NCBI RefSeq assembly: GCF_016920785.2
Contig: NW_024609857.1
Coordinates: forward strand, 195,499,027 to 195,563,026
Origin: Ixodes scapularis
Lineage: Eukaryota; Arthropoda; Arachnida; Ixodida; Ixodidae
Length of the DNA: 64,000 nucleotides
Direction: 5' to 3'
The notes below the pieces were generated by a model that saw only the letters and a list, made by a program, of their open reading frames with translations, was not told where the DNA came from and made no database searches. Shown here in pieces: positions 29,928-41,047 of this stretch; position 1 is the stretch's first letter; each line of letters opens with the position of its first letter. A program made the position numbers and the translations under genes.

Positions 29928-32900
29928 AGTATTTATTTATTTATTTATTTATTTTACCCTCAGGACCAGGGGCATTACAGAGGGGAGTGGTAGAAATAAA
30001 CAAAAGAAGCAACATGGAACAACAGTAGAACAACACTTAGATAATGGAGAAAGCATGGTTACTAACACTTGTACGAAACAGAGCACAATCAACAATTGAT
30101 ACAAGTGATGAAGGTAACTGATTCCATTTTTTTATGACTCTCGGAAGAAATGAGTTGAAATATTTATTGTAGCGGCAAGATGGAACGCCTACTTTGTGCT
30201 GGTGATCTAGACGATCTGAAAAGAATGATGGTGGGTGAATAGCTAATTTCTGAGAACCGGGTTGTGGTGGAATATTCTCTGAAAAAGAAAAATGCTAGTA
30301 ATTCTGCGGCGATGTGCGAGGCTGGGTAGAAGTAAAATGTCCTTCATTGATGTCACGCTTGCATTCCGGTTATAATTATCCAAAATAAAACGAGCGGATT
30401 TATTCTGAACGGATTCGATTGAGTCAGTAAGGAAGGTAGTTCCGGGATCCCAGATGGAGGCTGCATATTCAAGCTTAGAGCGTACTAATGTCTTATAAAG
30501 AAATAGTTTTAACGAAGAAGAGGCCAGGAAAAGTTACGTTTAAGAAAACCAAGCATGCGGTTAGCGTTATTAATCACGTAAATTACATGCAGGTTCCAGG
30601 AAAGATAGGAGCTAAGTATCACACCAAGATATTTATAAGAGTCTACATGTTCTAATGGTGTGTTATTAAGATTATAAGTAGCAGTAAAGGTAGCTTTACG
30701 TGTTATACGCATTAGCTCACATTTTTTAATGTTGAGTTCCATTGACCAAAGCTCGCACCATAGAAAGATAGAATCCAAATCATGCTGCAATTGTTGGGAA
30801 TCGGAGTCACTAGATATTATTCGGTAGACAGCGCAGTCGTCGACAAATAATCTGATCGATGAAGAGACAACACTGGGCAGATCGTTAATGTAAATGAGAA
30901 CAATTAACGGACCTAGGACTGACCCTTGTGGTACTCCAGAAGAGGCAGTTGTGGGGGCAGAGTTAACACCATTGCAGGTTACAAATTGCGAACGATCCGT
31001 TAAGAATGCTACCAGCCAATGAAATACGTTAGGGTCGATGTTAAGTTTGCTTAATTTCCGGAGTAGAAGTTTATCTGATACCTATCGAACGCTTTAGAGA
31101 AATAAAAAAAAAAGATACAGTCCACCTAGGATACCTGATCGAGAGCAACATGAAAATCATTAATAATGCAGAGTAGCTGTGTTTCACAAGAAAACATTTT
31201 TCTAAACACATGCTGAGCCGAGGAGAAGAATAAGTTGGATTCAAGAAAATTGACGAGTAGCGTGTATATATGATGTGCTCGAAGACTTTACATGGAATGC
31301 TAGTTAGTGAGATAGGCCTGTAATTGAAGAGGGAGTGCTTGTCACCAGCTTTGTGCAGAGGAATACCTTTTCCAGTTTTCCAGTCATGAGGTACAAATCC
31401 GGTGTCGAGTGACTGTTGAAATATCTTCGCAAGTATAAGAGAGGAGTACTGATTAGTTGCTTTGAGGAACTTAGAGTTGATTTCATCTGTGCCTGTAGCT
31501 GAAGATAACTTAAGGTCATTTATAATTTTTGAAACGCCATCGGGATTAATGGTGACATGATCCATGAATGAGAGAGTGTTTACACGATACGTTGGATCAG
31601 TGTTGCTGAAAGGGTTAGAAAAAGACTGAATGAACACTCCGTTAAAAATTGAGGCATAATGAGATTCGTCAATCTGAGCTTTGTCTTCTGTTTTAAGTGA
31701 AATCACAGATGGCTTATCGCGACAGCTCATAACATGCCAAAATTGCCGAGGATTATTTTGGAGCATAGATGGTAAGGCCTGGTTAAAAAACTTGAACTTA
31801 GCATCTCTAATCGCATTCTCATAACGTTTAGCAGCTTCATCGTTGTTCTGCCAGCGAACTGAACAGAGTGTACCTTTTGCGGCTCTGAATAGGCGCTTCT
31901 TTTTGTTAGAAAGTCCGAGGAGCACTGTGTTGAACCAAGGTGCACTAGCATTAACAATGATAGCTTTCAAAGGAATTTACTTCTCAGTAAGTGTGCTAAT
32001 CATTTCTTTAAAGAGTGTCCGGTGTGTCTCAACAGAGCGCTCCGTAAACTTTGCAAAATATAAGTCTAAAAAAGTACACAAATCCCCGCTAATAGCATCA
32101 AAATTCGCTTTGCTGTAGTCGTGAATCACCTTTTTCTGATTACTGACACAACTCGAAGGAATAGCCAGTGAAAAGAGTAGCAAAGAATGATCACTAAGGC
32201 CAGGAAGACAAGAAATTGGACCAATCAAACTAGGTACAGTAGTTAAAATAAGATCTAAAATGTTTGACGTAGTAGCCGTTATTCTTGATGGCATGTCGAC
32301 TAACTGAGACAAATGGAATTCGGATACAACACCCAAAACTTTGGCAGACTCAAGCGAAAAAGGATCGGGGTAAGGACAATCGCCTAATAACAGTAGTGGT
32401 GTATTAGGAAAACGTGTTACAACTGTATTTAACACATCATGCAGTTTATCAGCGAGGTCAGCTGAGCATGGAGGTGGGTGATAACAGCGTCCTAGAATTA
32501 GCCTTTGACGCTGAATGCTAACACAAACAAAAATGATTTCAAGAGTACTGTTAATATCTACAATAAAGGAAGAGATGCAGTCCCTAACGCCGATTAACAC
32601 GCCACCGCCGCTTCGTTGCTCCCTATTGGGTCGATATGTATTAAAGTGTTTTTGACCAAGAAGTAGCTCTGTGTCCCTTATCTTTGTCGAAAGCCATGTC
32701 TCGGTCAACACAACAATGCCAGCGTCACAAGTATCGATCATTGAACATAATTCGTCACGCTTTTTTATTAAGCTTCGTATGTTAGTAAAGAGGACGGACA
32801 CGTTACGTAAAGCATCATGACGACCACTACCCCTCGCTGACCGCTAATCAGATCTAGGTGCACCCTCGGGTGTCGAAAAGCGACGCTCTGCGACAATGGA

Positions 32901-33062
32901 GGTATGCGGTTGAGCTAGTTCCGTGACGCGGCCCAGTTCGTGATCATAGATAAAGCATTTATCGTTCAGGAGAAGTTTGTTATGGTTAAGCTTGAAAGTG
33001 GAACCTTGAAAAGCTTCATTAAAGTATAGTCTTTGATGCAGCTTCTCACGCCAAAGGGTACA
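29928..33062 (-). pseudogene. antisense CR1-group LINE inserted in BEL/Pao (ORF1 3' end, EN, RT)
   Basis: On the minus strand, 5' to 3': an ORF1 C-terminus (FQGSTFKLNHNKLLLNDKCF, 33062-32844); an APE-type endonuclease (32801-31977: LTETWLS, RSGGGVLIGV, LLLLGD, LSDHSLLLFS); then RT from 31970. The Asn expected after the GD of the endonuclease is replaced (GDCPYPD). The RT frame shifts in a T run near 31105-31115 at the motif carrying the first catalytic Asp. It resumes with SGVPQGSVLGPL and RLFVDDCAVY (about 30830-30945) and WSMELNIKKC. The 3' end carries a TATT repeat (29928-29955). It is 5' truncated and inactive. Confidence 0.88.
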
Positions 33063-33285
33063 AGTCTTTGAATGAGAGCCCGGAAAAAGGGCCAAACTTG
33101 AACCCCGAGCTTCCACAAGTCCTACTCAGGCTCAGATATTGCGCAATTACCATTACTGCCAACACTGAGAAGGCATTTTTACATATTGGTATTCGTGAAA
33201 AAGATTGTGATGCCTTCAGATTTCTTTGGTTTGCGAAAGAGCCAAGTTTCCCTTTGAACGAGAAAAACTTACAAGAATGGGGGAT
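33063..33285 (+). pseudogene. BEL/Pao fragment B (RT, first part)
   Basis: The + frame reads LNESPEKGPNLNPELPQVLL, then ITANTEKAFLHIGIREKDC and FRFLWFAKEPSFPLNE, up to LQEWG. This is the RT segment that follows the end of fragment A in BEL/Pao pol, with a small loss between A and B. It is split from fragment C by a LINE inserted at TGGGGGAT. Confidence 0.88.
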
Positions 33286-33440
33286 TCATTCATTCATTCA
33301 TTCATTCATTTATTTTTCGTGCTCATGAATGGCGAGTAGCCTATGTAATGATGCACAGAGTAAAAAGAAACACACATAAGAAATCAACAGCACATGCAAC
33401 AACTAATATCTATTATGGGGGAACAGGAAATAGGTAACAG

Positions 33441-36272
33441 TTAAATATCAGCCAGAGAACACCTAAACGCTTGAACACTTGAGTTGAAAATGTCGATGTC
33501 GATGCTGGTTGTACTGAACCTGTTATAAAAATGTTGGATGCGGTTCATGGGACTGGAGAGGTTGATTTTTTGAACTGCGAAAGTGGGATTAACCCTCAAA
33601 AGCACTCGCGGTACATATATGCTAATAGCTGATGTAAGGGTCGAACAGTCAATGCAACCATGAACGCATTTATACAAAAAAACTAGATCGCGCTCAAGTC
33701 TTCTCGAGCTTAGTGTGGTACAATCACATCGTCGTAAAAGCCTGTTATACTCATAATAAACACTGCGGCCAATATAGCGATCATATACAATACGGAAGAA
33801 ACGTCTCTGCACGTTTTCGATTTTTGCTTGGTTTGCATTACCAATACAATTCCAAACAACAGAACTAAACTCAAGCTTGCTACATATTAATGAAAAATAC
33901 AAAATGAATATGCAAGCTGACGAAGGGAATTCACGTGTTATTCTCGAAATAACACCTAGCGTCCGATAGGCAGCATTTGTGATGTTGGAAACATGTTCAT
34001 TGAATGACAAAGATGAATCAATATATACTCCTAGATCTCTTGTGCATTCAACCCTACGCAGAGGTAGGTTCTCAAGATAATAACAAAAACTTACAATTTC
34101 CAGTTTCTTAGAAAAGGACATAACTACAGTTTTTTTAGGATTTAGTGTTAACGAATTGCGGCAACACCAATGATGCACAGCATTAACATCCTCCAGTATC
34201 ATTTCACAGTCATAGATGGATGAGACCTGCCTAAACAATTTGATGTCGTCAGCATATTGCAAAATATGTGAATGGCGGACACAAGAACCAAGATCATTTA
34301 TAAAGACATTGAATAAAATTGGTCCTAGTATGGACCCCTGTGGCACACCCGAAAATGACACATAAGGTTTAGAATGATGTCCCATTATACGAACGAAGTT
34401 TTTTCTTTCCATCAGATAGTTAAAAAAAAATTTGCAAAGCTGGTTATTGACTCCATATGTCCCCAATTTATGGACAAGAATTGAATGATTAACCAAGTCA
34501 AACGCTTTCGATAGATCAAAGTATACGGCGTCTACCTGCCCACGCTGATTGGTAATCGGCGAAACGAAGTTTAAAAATGATACTAGATTGGTCTCTACAG
34601 ACCTGCCAGAGAAGAAACCGTGTTGTGAAATGCTAATTTTACGTTTAAAAAATTGTGACAAATGTTCAAACAAAACGATTTCATAAACTTTCGAAAATGC
34701 ACAAAGCAAGGATACCGGCCTGTAATTCTTTACGTCATCGGTCTTGCCACCTTTGTGAACAGGCACAATGACAGAATTTTTCCAAAGCTCAGGAAAAGTA
34801 AAACTTGACAGAGACAAGTTGAAAATATGAGTTAATATCGGCGTAAAAATGGAGGAACAACCTTTAACAATAAAGCTTGGGATGCCATCAAATGCCATTG
34901 ATATCTTGGGTTTTAGTCTTTTTATCGCAATCTCGATTTCAGCGCTTTGAAAAGACGTTATCGAGAGGTTATCATTAAAATTGCTACTATCATCTGGCGT
35001 GCATGGCGTAGCTTGGTTTGAGGAGTAGACAGATTCGAAATAATCAGCGAATGCGTTTGACACACATGCAGGTTCATTCAGCACTTTACCAGATGCGTCA
35101 CATAGGCTTATCGGAGGAGAGGACGTGGTCATGCGATCATTGACATACCGCCAGAAATACTTGGGGTCGCGGTTTAAGCTGCGTTCAACTGACTCTCGAT
35201 AAGATTCTTTGTCCCTCTTGATTAACACTTTAGCTAACGCTCGTGATTTGGAAAACTTATTATACCAAAACTGTGTTTGTTTAACCTTATATTTCCTATG
35301 GTAGTGCAGTTTTTTTCTAAGCTCGGACCTAAGCTCGTGCGAAAACCAATGATGATAGCGGGATGAGTGACGACACTTTTTTGGAACAAACATTTCGATG
35401 GCGTTCGTAATACAGTTAGTAAGTAACTCAACAGCGCAATTTACATCGGTTGTTTCATATACTGGTGCCCAATCAACGCTATCTAAAAATCTGAAAAGGC
35501 CAAGATAATTACCCCTATTAAAAGCGAATGATTCATAGCTTGTATGCTTTGATGTCCTGAAGGAAGCGTTGAAGGAAGCGGAGAAGGGAACATGCCACTC
35601 ATCGGGGGGAACAAGGGGCTTAGAGACCGATACGAGGGTATGAACATGAAAGTTCACTAAAGCGAGGTCCAGTACGTTTCCCGCCGGGTTCTGAAAACTA
35701 TTTAACTGATTCAATCCTAGATAGTTCACAGAATAGAGTAGAGTATTCGCCTTAGATGTTACACAACCAGAAGATGAGAAAGGGTGCTCTAAATTCCAGT
35801 TTATATCAGGGACATTAAAATCTCCTAGAATAAGAATACGGTATTTGTCGACGTCTAATTGATCACAAAGCAGGTTCATTTGTTCCGAAAATCCGGTGAC
35901 ATCAAGGCTCGGCGGGAAGTAAAACGTGCCAATGAGCAAGTTGGAGCCGGCAAAAGTTATTTCCACCCAGACAGATTCACCGCTAAATTCAAGGTCAAAT
36001 CTCCGTACCGCCTGCAAATGTTTTTTAACAGCAATGAGTACACCACCCCCGAAGTTCGCCGACATGCCTTCATAATTCCGATCCCTACGAAATACAGTAT
36101 ATGCTGGAGGAAAGTAATCAGATGATGAAAAAGAGCAGTTCAACCATGTTTCGCTTAATGAAATTATGTCGTAATCACTCACTGCAACATTTGTAAAACA
36201 TGTATTGGCCTTAGTACGTAGTCCACGAACGTTTTGATAGAATACAGAACACTTCATAAAGAAAGAACACAT
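33441..36272 (-). CDS. LINE ORF2: APE endonuclease and reverse transcriptase, intact
   Basis: 943 codons without a stop. The N-terminal APE-type endonuclease has YQNVRGLRTK (about 13), SETWL (about 40), FGGGVLIAVKKH (about 74) and LILGDFNVPD (about 148). The RT has NYRPVSLLCAFSKVYE, YFDLSKAFDLVNH (about 586), FSGVPQGSILGPILFNVFIN and the catalytic LQYADDIKLF (about 674), then a C-terminal region with WNCIGNANQAKIENVQ. All catalytic residues looked for are present. The length fits Jockey/CR1-group ORF2. It is among the best-preserved LINE frames one could expect in an old intron, although the copy lacks most of ORF1 and its promoter. Confidence 0.95.
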   Translation of the reverse strand: MCSFFMKCSVFYQNVRGLRTKANTCFTNVAVSDYDIISLSETWLNCSFSSSDYFPPAYTVFRRDRNYEGMSANFGGGVLIAVKKHLQAVRRFDLEFSGESVWVEITFAGSNLLIGTFYFPPSLDVTGFSEQMNLLCDQLDVDKYRILILGDFNVPDINWNLEHPFSSSGCVTSKANTLLYSVNYLGLNQLNSFQNPAGNVLDLALVNFHVHTLVSVSKPLVPPDEWHVPFSASFNASFRTSKHTSYESFAFNRGNYLGLFRFLDSVDWAPVYETTDVNCAVELLTNCITNAIEMFVPKKCRHSSRYHHWFSHELRSELRKKLHYHRKYKVKQTQFWYNKFSKSRALAKVLIKRDKESYRESVERSLNRDPKYFWRYVNDRMTTSSPPISLCDASGKVLNEPACVSNAFADYFESVYSSNQATPCTPDDSSNFNDNLSITSFQSAEIEIAIKRLKPKISMAFDGIPSFIVKGCSSIFTPILTHIFNLSLSSFTFPELWKNSVIVPVHKGGKTDDVKNYRPVSLLCAFSKVYEIVLFEHLSQFFKRKISISQHGFFSGRSVETNLVSFLNFVSPITNQRGQVDAVYFDLSKAFDLVNHSILVHKLGTYGVNNQLCKFFFNYLMERKNFVRIMGHHSKPYVSFSGVPQGSILGPILFNVFINDLGSCVRHSHILQYADDIKLFRQVSSIYDCEMILEDVNAVHHWCCRNSLTLNPKKTVVMSFSKKLEIVSFCYYLENLPLRRVECTRDLGVYIDSSLSFNEHVSNITNAAYRTLGVISRITREFPSSACIFILYFSLICSKLEFSSVVWNCIGNANQAKIENVQRRFFRIVYDRYIGRSVYYEYNRLLRRCDCTTLSSRRLERDLVFLYKCVHGCIDCSTLTSAISIYVPRVLLRVNPTFAVQKINLSSPMNRIQHFYNRFSTTSIDIDIFNSSVQAFRCSLADI

Positions 36273-36284
36273 TTTTTTTTTTTG

Positions 36285-36590
36285 TTAGGACGGCACTGCA
36301 GCTGGAGTGTCTTCATCAACCCGTAATGGCCCAAAAAATTGTCTGAAGAACGAACCCATGGGCCAAACGTCATCAGTATTGATCTTTTCAAAATCCTCCT
36401 CATTTACAGAGATCTGAAACGACGAGTAGCTGTCATGTTTGGCTTTCAATTGAGTACACTTAAATGACTTATCCTCTAAGATGGGAGCAAGCACTGCCTC
36501 AACATCACTACACACGGTAGTTGGGTGAAGGCGTGAAACAAAGAGTGCTTTACGCCTTTGCGGCCTTGGAACGGAAGCCAGCTTACCAGC
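36285..36590 (-). pseudogene. LINE ORF1 C-terminal fragment
   Basis: Minus-strand frame with RRKALFVSRLHPTTVCSDVE, then CTQLKAKHDSYSSFQISV and DVWPMGSFFRQFFGPL. This is the RRM-like/C-terminal nucleic-acid-binding segment of Jockey-type ORF1 proteins. It is cut at the 5' truncation point (36590). Confidence 0.85.
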
Positions 36591-37235
36591 TGGGGGATGA
36601 CCAGAGAACATGTGTACCTTTTGGATCTACATCAAGTCCATTCATGCTCACGGCCACAATCCATCACCACCTGAAGCTGGTTTGTGAGCAACAGCCAGTG
36701 TTAGCAGACAAACTAAGAGCCGCATTCTATGTCGATGAGCTACTTCTTGGAGCTGACAGTATTGAGGAGGCTGCGAGACTTTACAAAACGTCTATTGACG
36801 TTATGGAGAACGCTGGAATGACCTTGAGGAAATGGGCAGCTAGCAACGAAGAATTACAGCTGCAATTTGACAATAATGAACCTGAAATTATACCAGAAGA
36901 AAATAGTCTCACAGCTTCCCAAATCACCAAAGGACTTGGAATGATCTGGGACAAGCCAATTGGTTGTGTTATGAACAAGGCTCCTCTGGAATTTCTCACT
37001 GCAAATCTGTTCAACAAGCGGTTCTTTCTGAAGGTAACTTCAGGAGTATTTGTTCCTCTCGAACTGATCGCATCATTCGTCCCAACGGCCAAGCTGCTCT
37101 TTCACAAACGATGAATACTTGAGATGAGCTGGGATGAAGTACTACCCCTAGAGTTAGTCAACGAATGGTATGCCTGGACGACGGATCTTGTGCAGCTGCA
37201 CTATTTGAAAGTGCAGCTGCATTCGCGACACAAAT
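36591..37235 (+). pseudogene. BEL/Pao fragment C (RT palm and beyond)
   Basis: Reads CVPFGSTSSPFMLTATIHHH, then LRAAFYVDELLLGADS, then LYKTSIDVMENAGMTLRKWA and further pol sequence to about 37114. The catalytic box is YVDE rather than the usual YVDD, so the RT would be dead even if the fragments were continuous. A frame disturbance lies just after the LINE duplication. The element ends without a recognisable integrase or 3' LTR. Confidence 0.87.
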
Positions 37236-38012
37236 AAGACATTTGTCTCGCGTCACGATATTGAAATTTCCTCAATTATAAAACGGCCACCCTGAGGCTT
37301 CCTGGCTAGAGTAGTTCCTTTATCGTTCTGCTTGTTTCATGCTTTGTTTCGGAATTGTAACCAGTGAAACAAACCCGATGGGTATTTAAGGTTCAGTTTC
37401 GGAATTTACGCGTATATTCACTGGCAGGGTGAGAACGCCATGAAGTCTTTTATGTTTACGCCCGGCCTCCAGGAAGGGTTTGTTGCCTTCCGCCCTGCTT
37501 TGATGTCGAGGCTACGCTCGAAGCTCACGAGATTCCGTAATTTCAGGGAGGAAGCGGGAGGCGTAACAGAGGAAACTCCTCCCGGTCATTCTCGTTTTGT
37601 GAGCGGCTACAGAAACCTTTCCTCAAAGAGAGACTCCCATCAACTTTTTGTGAAACTCACCTGGTCTAAAACATTGCGAAATCGTGTTCTGTACTTACTA
37701 ACTATCAATGTGGGGACACCAACTTATCCTTTTTTCAGATTAGATATTCGTCGGATAATTTTAATAAAGGCCATAGTTTTTACTTTCTAATGACGAAAGA
37801 CACTTTAGAAATTAGGATAAACAGCTTTAACGACTGGGCGTAATAAATTGATCTACAGATTTCAAAATAAAACAACTCCTCAACACCATATTAGTGCTTA
37901 AGTGTTTTGTTTTCTTTCTCGAAGCATTCGTTTTAGTCATAATATTCAGCTTTTTTTTTTGCCGATATACGCACTTAATTGAAACCAATGTAATATATTC
38001 TATTTGTTTCAG
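37236..38012. other. intron 3 end, no gene recognised
   Basis: A 117-codon open frame at 37440 has no recognised motif. Ends in the acceptor tatttgtttcag for exon d. Confidence 0.55.
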
Positions 38013-38157
38013 TTCCTGGACCCCGCAACAAAAGTGCGATTGGGCCCATTCAATCAGGGGGAATTAGTTTTCCGATCCCCGACCACAATGAGAGGCTACT
38101 ACAAGCAGCCTAAAGCTACGGCCGAGTTTCTGGAACCAAGTGGCTGGTGTCACTCAG
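38013..38157 (+). CDS. Acyl-CoA synthetase / luciferase-like enzyme, exon d
   Basis: 145-bp exon entering in phase 0 and leaving in phase 1. Acceptor at 38011-38012; donor CACTCAG|GTAAAT. It reads FLDPATKVRLGPFNQGELVF, then RSPTTMRGYYKQPKATAEF and GWCHSG. This corresponds to the family's GE(L/I)xxRGPxxMxGYxxxPxAT block, leading to the (T/S)GD hinge Asp, which is encoded across the next junction. Confidence 0.95.
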
Positions 38158-40005
38158 GTAAATATCGCTTCAGGTCTGCAATGCTCTTGGCCGACGACAC
38201 TACTAAAGCATAAACTATTAATGGCAATATCAGTTATGTGGTGCTAATTAAAGAGGGAATAGGCAGGTATGGTACAATTCACTCTGACAACCATGTAATC
38301 GATTTTTTAGTACATACTGTCTGTTGATGTATTTTTAGGGCGCTGAAAGCGAAACGTGTTATATATTTTCTTGAACATGCGATAAAAGAAAATTTAAATA
38401 GAACAATTACAGATTGCGTTTTTGAAACTTTCTCGTAATAATATTTTTGAAAATTATTTCTATGTGCTCATTGAATTATTGTATTTGTTTTTGTTTTTTT
38501 AAACGTTACTTTAATAACTGGTTTTAGTCCCATTATAAAGCGCGAGTTTTAGTTCTTAGTATAGTTTGTATAATAGGGCGCGCTCCTTCGGTAGTCGGGC
38601 GCTTTATCTGTAAATCTTGCTTAAAAGCAGTTTATTATCGAAAAGTAAAATACTGCTTAGTAAGATGGACAATTGGGGAAGATAGTAAAAGTTCATGGTG
38701 ACAACGAAAAAAAATAGAAGCACCTTTGTCCTTTTTCTAGTTGCACTGAATTTTATTATGAACAAGACTGCTTTTCGGTGGTTAAAAAGCCGTCTGGAGA
38801 TTTTCTCCTTTTGCTGCTAAAGTACGTGAATGATATCTCAGGGGATAATAGTGTGATTAGTTTAGTCGTTGTTAGCACCTGCCACGTCGTTGCAAAACTA
38901 GTAGCGCATATGGAATGGGAATAGACTTTGAGCTCCTCCATATATGGGAGTCCTAGAGGTGGTATTAGACTTCTGAACACAAATTTATGTCGCTCACAAA
39001 TAATGATAACGAGGCATTGGTTTTATTTTGTATATTTTTAATAAACATGCATATTACGGAAAAGATCGCTTAACCTTATTAATGGCAACTCTGTCAATGA
39101 GGTGCCTGTAATGAACGGTAACAGTGAACGGCTCGTCGCCACAATATATGACAACGTCACGGTCAACTATTAAACTGGCATCCACAGAAACGCTTTACGT
39201 CTTGACTCTCACGAAATTAACGGGTATACTTATTTGTCGAAATTGAGCTAAGGGCCGAAGAAAGAAGGGCTTTGAATCTCGTTATCTTCATTACCAGGAC
39301 TGCATTAAAGTGGAATTTTTAAAGATTTTGAACAAGGACATTGTAGAGCGTGTGTGAGCTTGAAATTGTAGTATTTTTTAGCTCAGAATGGATAATGGGT
39401 AGGATCTAATGAACAAAGCGCTGGAATAGTCATTACATGCAGGACTGTGCAAGATAAAGCATGCAATGCCTATAGCAGAAAATTCGTAAGCGTGCAAACG
39501 TATACTTAATTATAATTGGTAATATCTAATTACAGTTAGCGAGATTTGCCAAGTGGCAAAGAGGGAATCGAAATCCAGACTCTGCGATAAGCAACCCGAT
39601 GCCTTTGCTCGATGGCACTCGGAGGAGGCGAACGGAAGAAAAAGCAGCTCCGTGCGTGCGGTAGTAAGCGACTGTTGGATCGAGTAGCTGGGCTCTGAAT
39701 TACGAAGCGTAGCTACCCACGTGATCTTTTAACGTAAAGGGGAACGAAGAATTCTAAACCTGTCTCGACCATTCTGATAAACTCGTGAAGCGCGTGAGCG
39801 TGTCGTGCATGCAACGCATCCGAAACCACCCAGAGAATTCCATGGCCAAGCATTAGAAATCATGACGCAGGCATAATGCACGTACGACTCATTCTGTGGT
39901 CCCCGGGTTTATCATAACGATCAAGTTTTCGGGTTCTTTCGCGGACGGATTGGGAAAGACAACTTCGTCTTAACCGCAACGTCTCTCGTACCTTTGCGAG
40001 TCAAG
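38158..40005. other. intron 4, unique-looking
   Basis: 1.85 kb, mostly AT-rich, with no recognised transposon or coding region. It is the only intron in the window that looks free of large insertions. Confidence 0.6.
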
Positions 40006-40269
40006 GAGACATGGGCTTCTACGACAACAGCGGCAGGATCCACTTCGTGCGGCGCCTGAAGGACGTGATCAAGTGCATGGACAACCAGGTGGCTCCCGCC
40101 GAGCTGGAGGACATCCTGCTCAGGTGCCACGAGGGCATCGCGGACGTGGCCGTTGTCGGACTCCCGCACCCGGAGTACGGCGAGGCGGCGGCTGCCTTCA
40201 TCCTCCCGAAGGACGAGCCCGGAACGCGCGCCGACATTTCGGCCAGGGAAGTGAAAAGACTCATCGCCG
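40006..40269 (+). CDS. Acyl-CoA synthetase / luciferase-like enzyme, exon e
   Basis: 264-bp exon, phase 1 in and out. The acceptor AG is at 40004-40005, so the G left by exon d plus GA makes Gly, giving SG-D-MGFYDNSGRIHFVRRLKD. This contains the GD and the hinge (R/K)-LKDVIK motif, and is followed by NQVAPAELEDILL and VAVVGLPHPEYGEAAAAFIL. It ends LIAG with donor GTAAGG at 40270. This is the start of the mobile C-terminal domain. The exon with the final catalytic Lys (PKTxxGK-type) was not found before 64000, so the gene continues beyond the window. Confidence 0.95.
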
Positions 40270-41039
40270 GTAAGGCCTCCTCCGCAGTGTGGCCACTTTT
40301 TGTCGGGGTGCGGCAGCTGTTGACAGCGGTTGTAGTTTCGGCGCAAGTCTGGAAGTGCAACGATTTTGACACGCGTTCCACATACCATCTCCGTTACGAG
40401 GGTTTAGTGTCCGCTGTTCTAGGAGAACTCGTTATTAGCCACGCAGTGAGAACTCTTCGTGGGTAAACTCGTCAAATAGGAAAGGTCGCTATCGGTGGTC
40501 TAGTAGGTGGGGAAGTCGCAAGAGCGTGTAACTGAGCAGGAGTCCACTTTGCAATAAATTACTAAAGACATGGGATTTCTAGAGCGAGCCTTACAGATTT
40601 TGTGTCCGTGTTCGTGAAGCCGCGTGACATCACGATGTCACGTTGCATTGCGACGTCACTGTGATGGATTCTTGCAGTAAGAAAATCTTCTCCTTGTGCC
40701 CCTCAGTGGTATCATCATTTTTCCTGCAAATGAACAAGTGCGAAAACTACCTTTAATTGCTATGCATTTCGAATATCTATTGGAAACGCTAAAGAGAGTC
40801 AATATCTTTTATCTTTCAACATTAATTTTAAACGGCTCTCAAAACAATTCATGGCGGATTGAACTAAACGAAAGCAAATATAAATTTGAACACCAGCTCA
40901 GATTTTATTCTCCTCGTGAGCTTGTAAAGGCGCGAGATTGTCACAATATTTCATTTTAACGAGTGGCAATGACAACGAGACTAGCATTAGTCCCGCTTGC
41001 GTCTTGCGACTTTGTTCGACGCTTCTTCTAAAAGCACAC
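40270..41039. other. intron 5 start, nothing recognised
   Basis: No coding region or repeats identified before the hAT target duplication. Confidence 0.55.
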
Positions 41040-41047
41040 ATTATAGC

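Larger units (their letters stand above)
33286..36590 (-). mobile_element. 5'-truncated Jockey/CR1-group LINE with perfect 8-bp target duplication
   Basis: Bounded by TGGGGGAT at 33278-33285 and 36591-36598. The 3' end on the plus strand is a tcattcattcatt repeat. It contains an intact ORF2 (33441-36272) and the 3' part of ORF1 (36285-36590). The duplication interrupts the BEL/Pao RT reading exactly, so the insertion order is unambiguous: BEL/Pao first, this LINE later. Confidence 0.95.

Noticed and set aside
37440..37790. 116-codon open frame in the intron after the BEL/Pao fragment
   Set aside because: No recognisable domain, no splice context, no similarity seen to BEL/Pao integrase.
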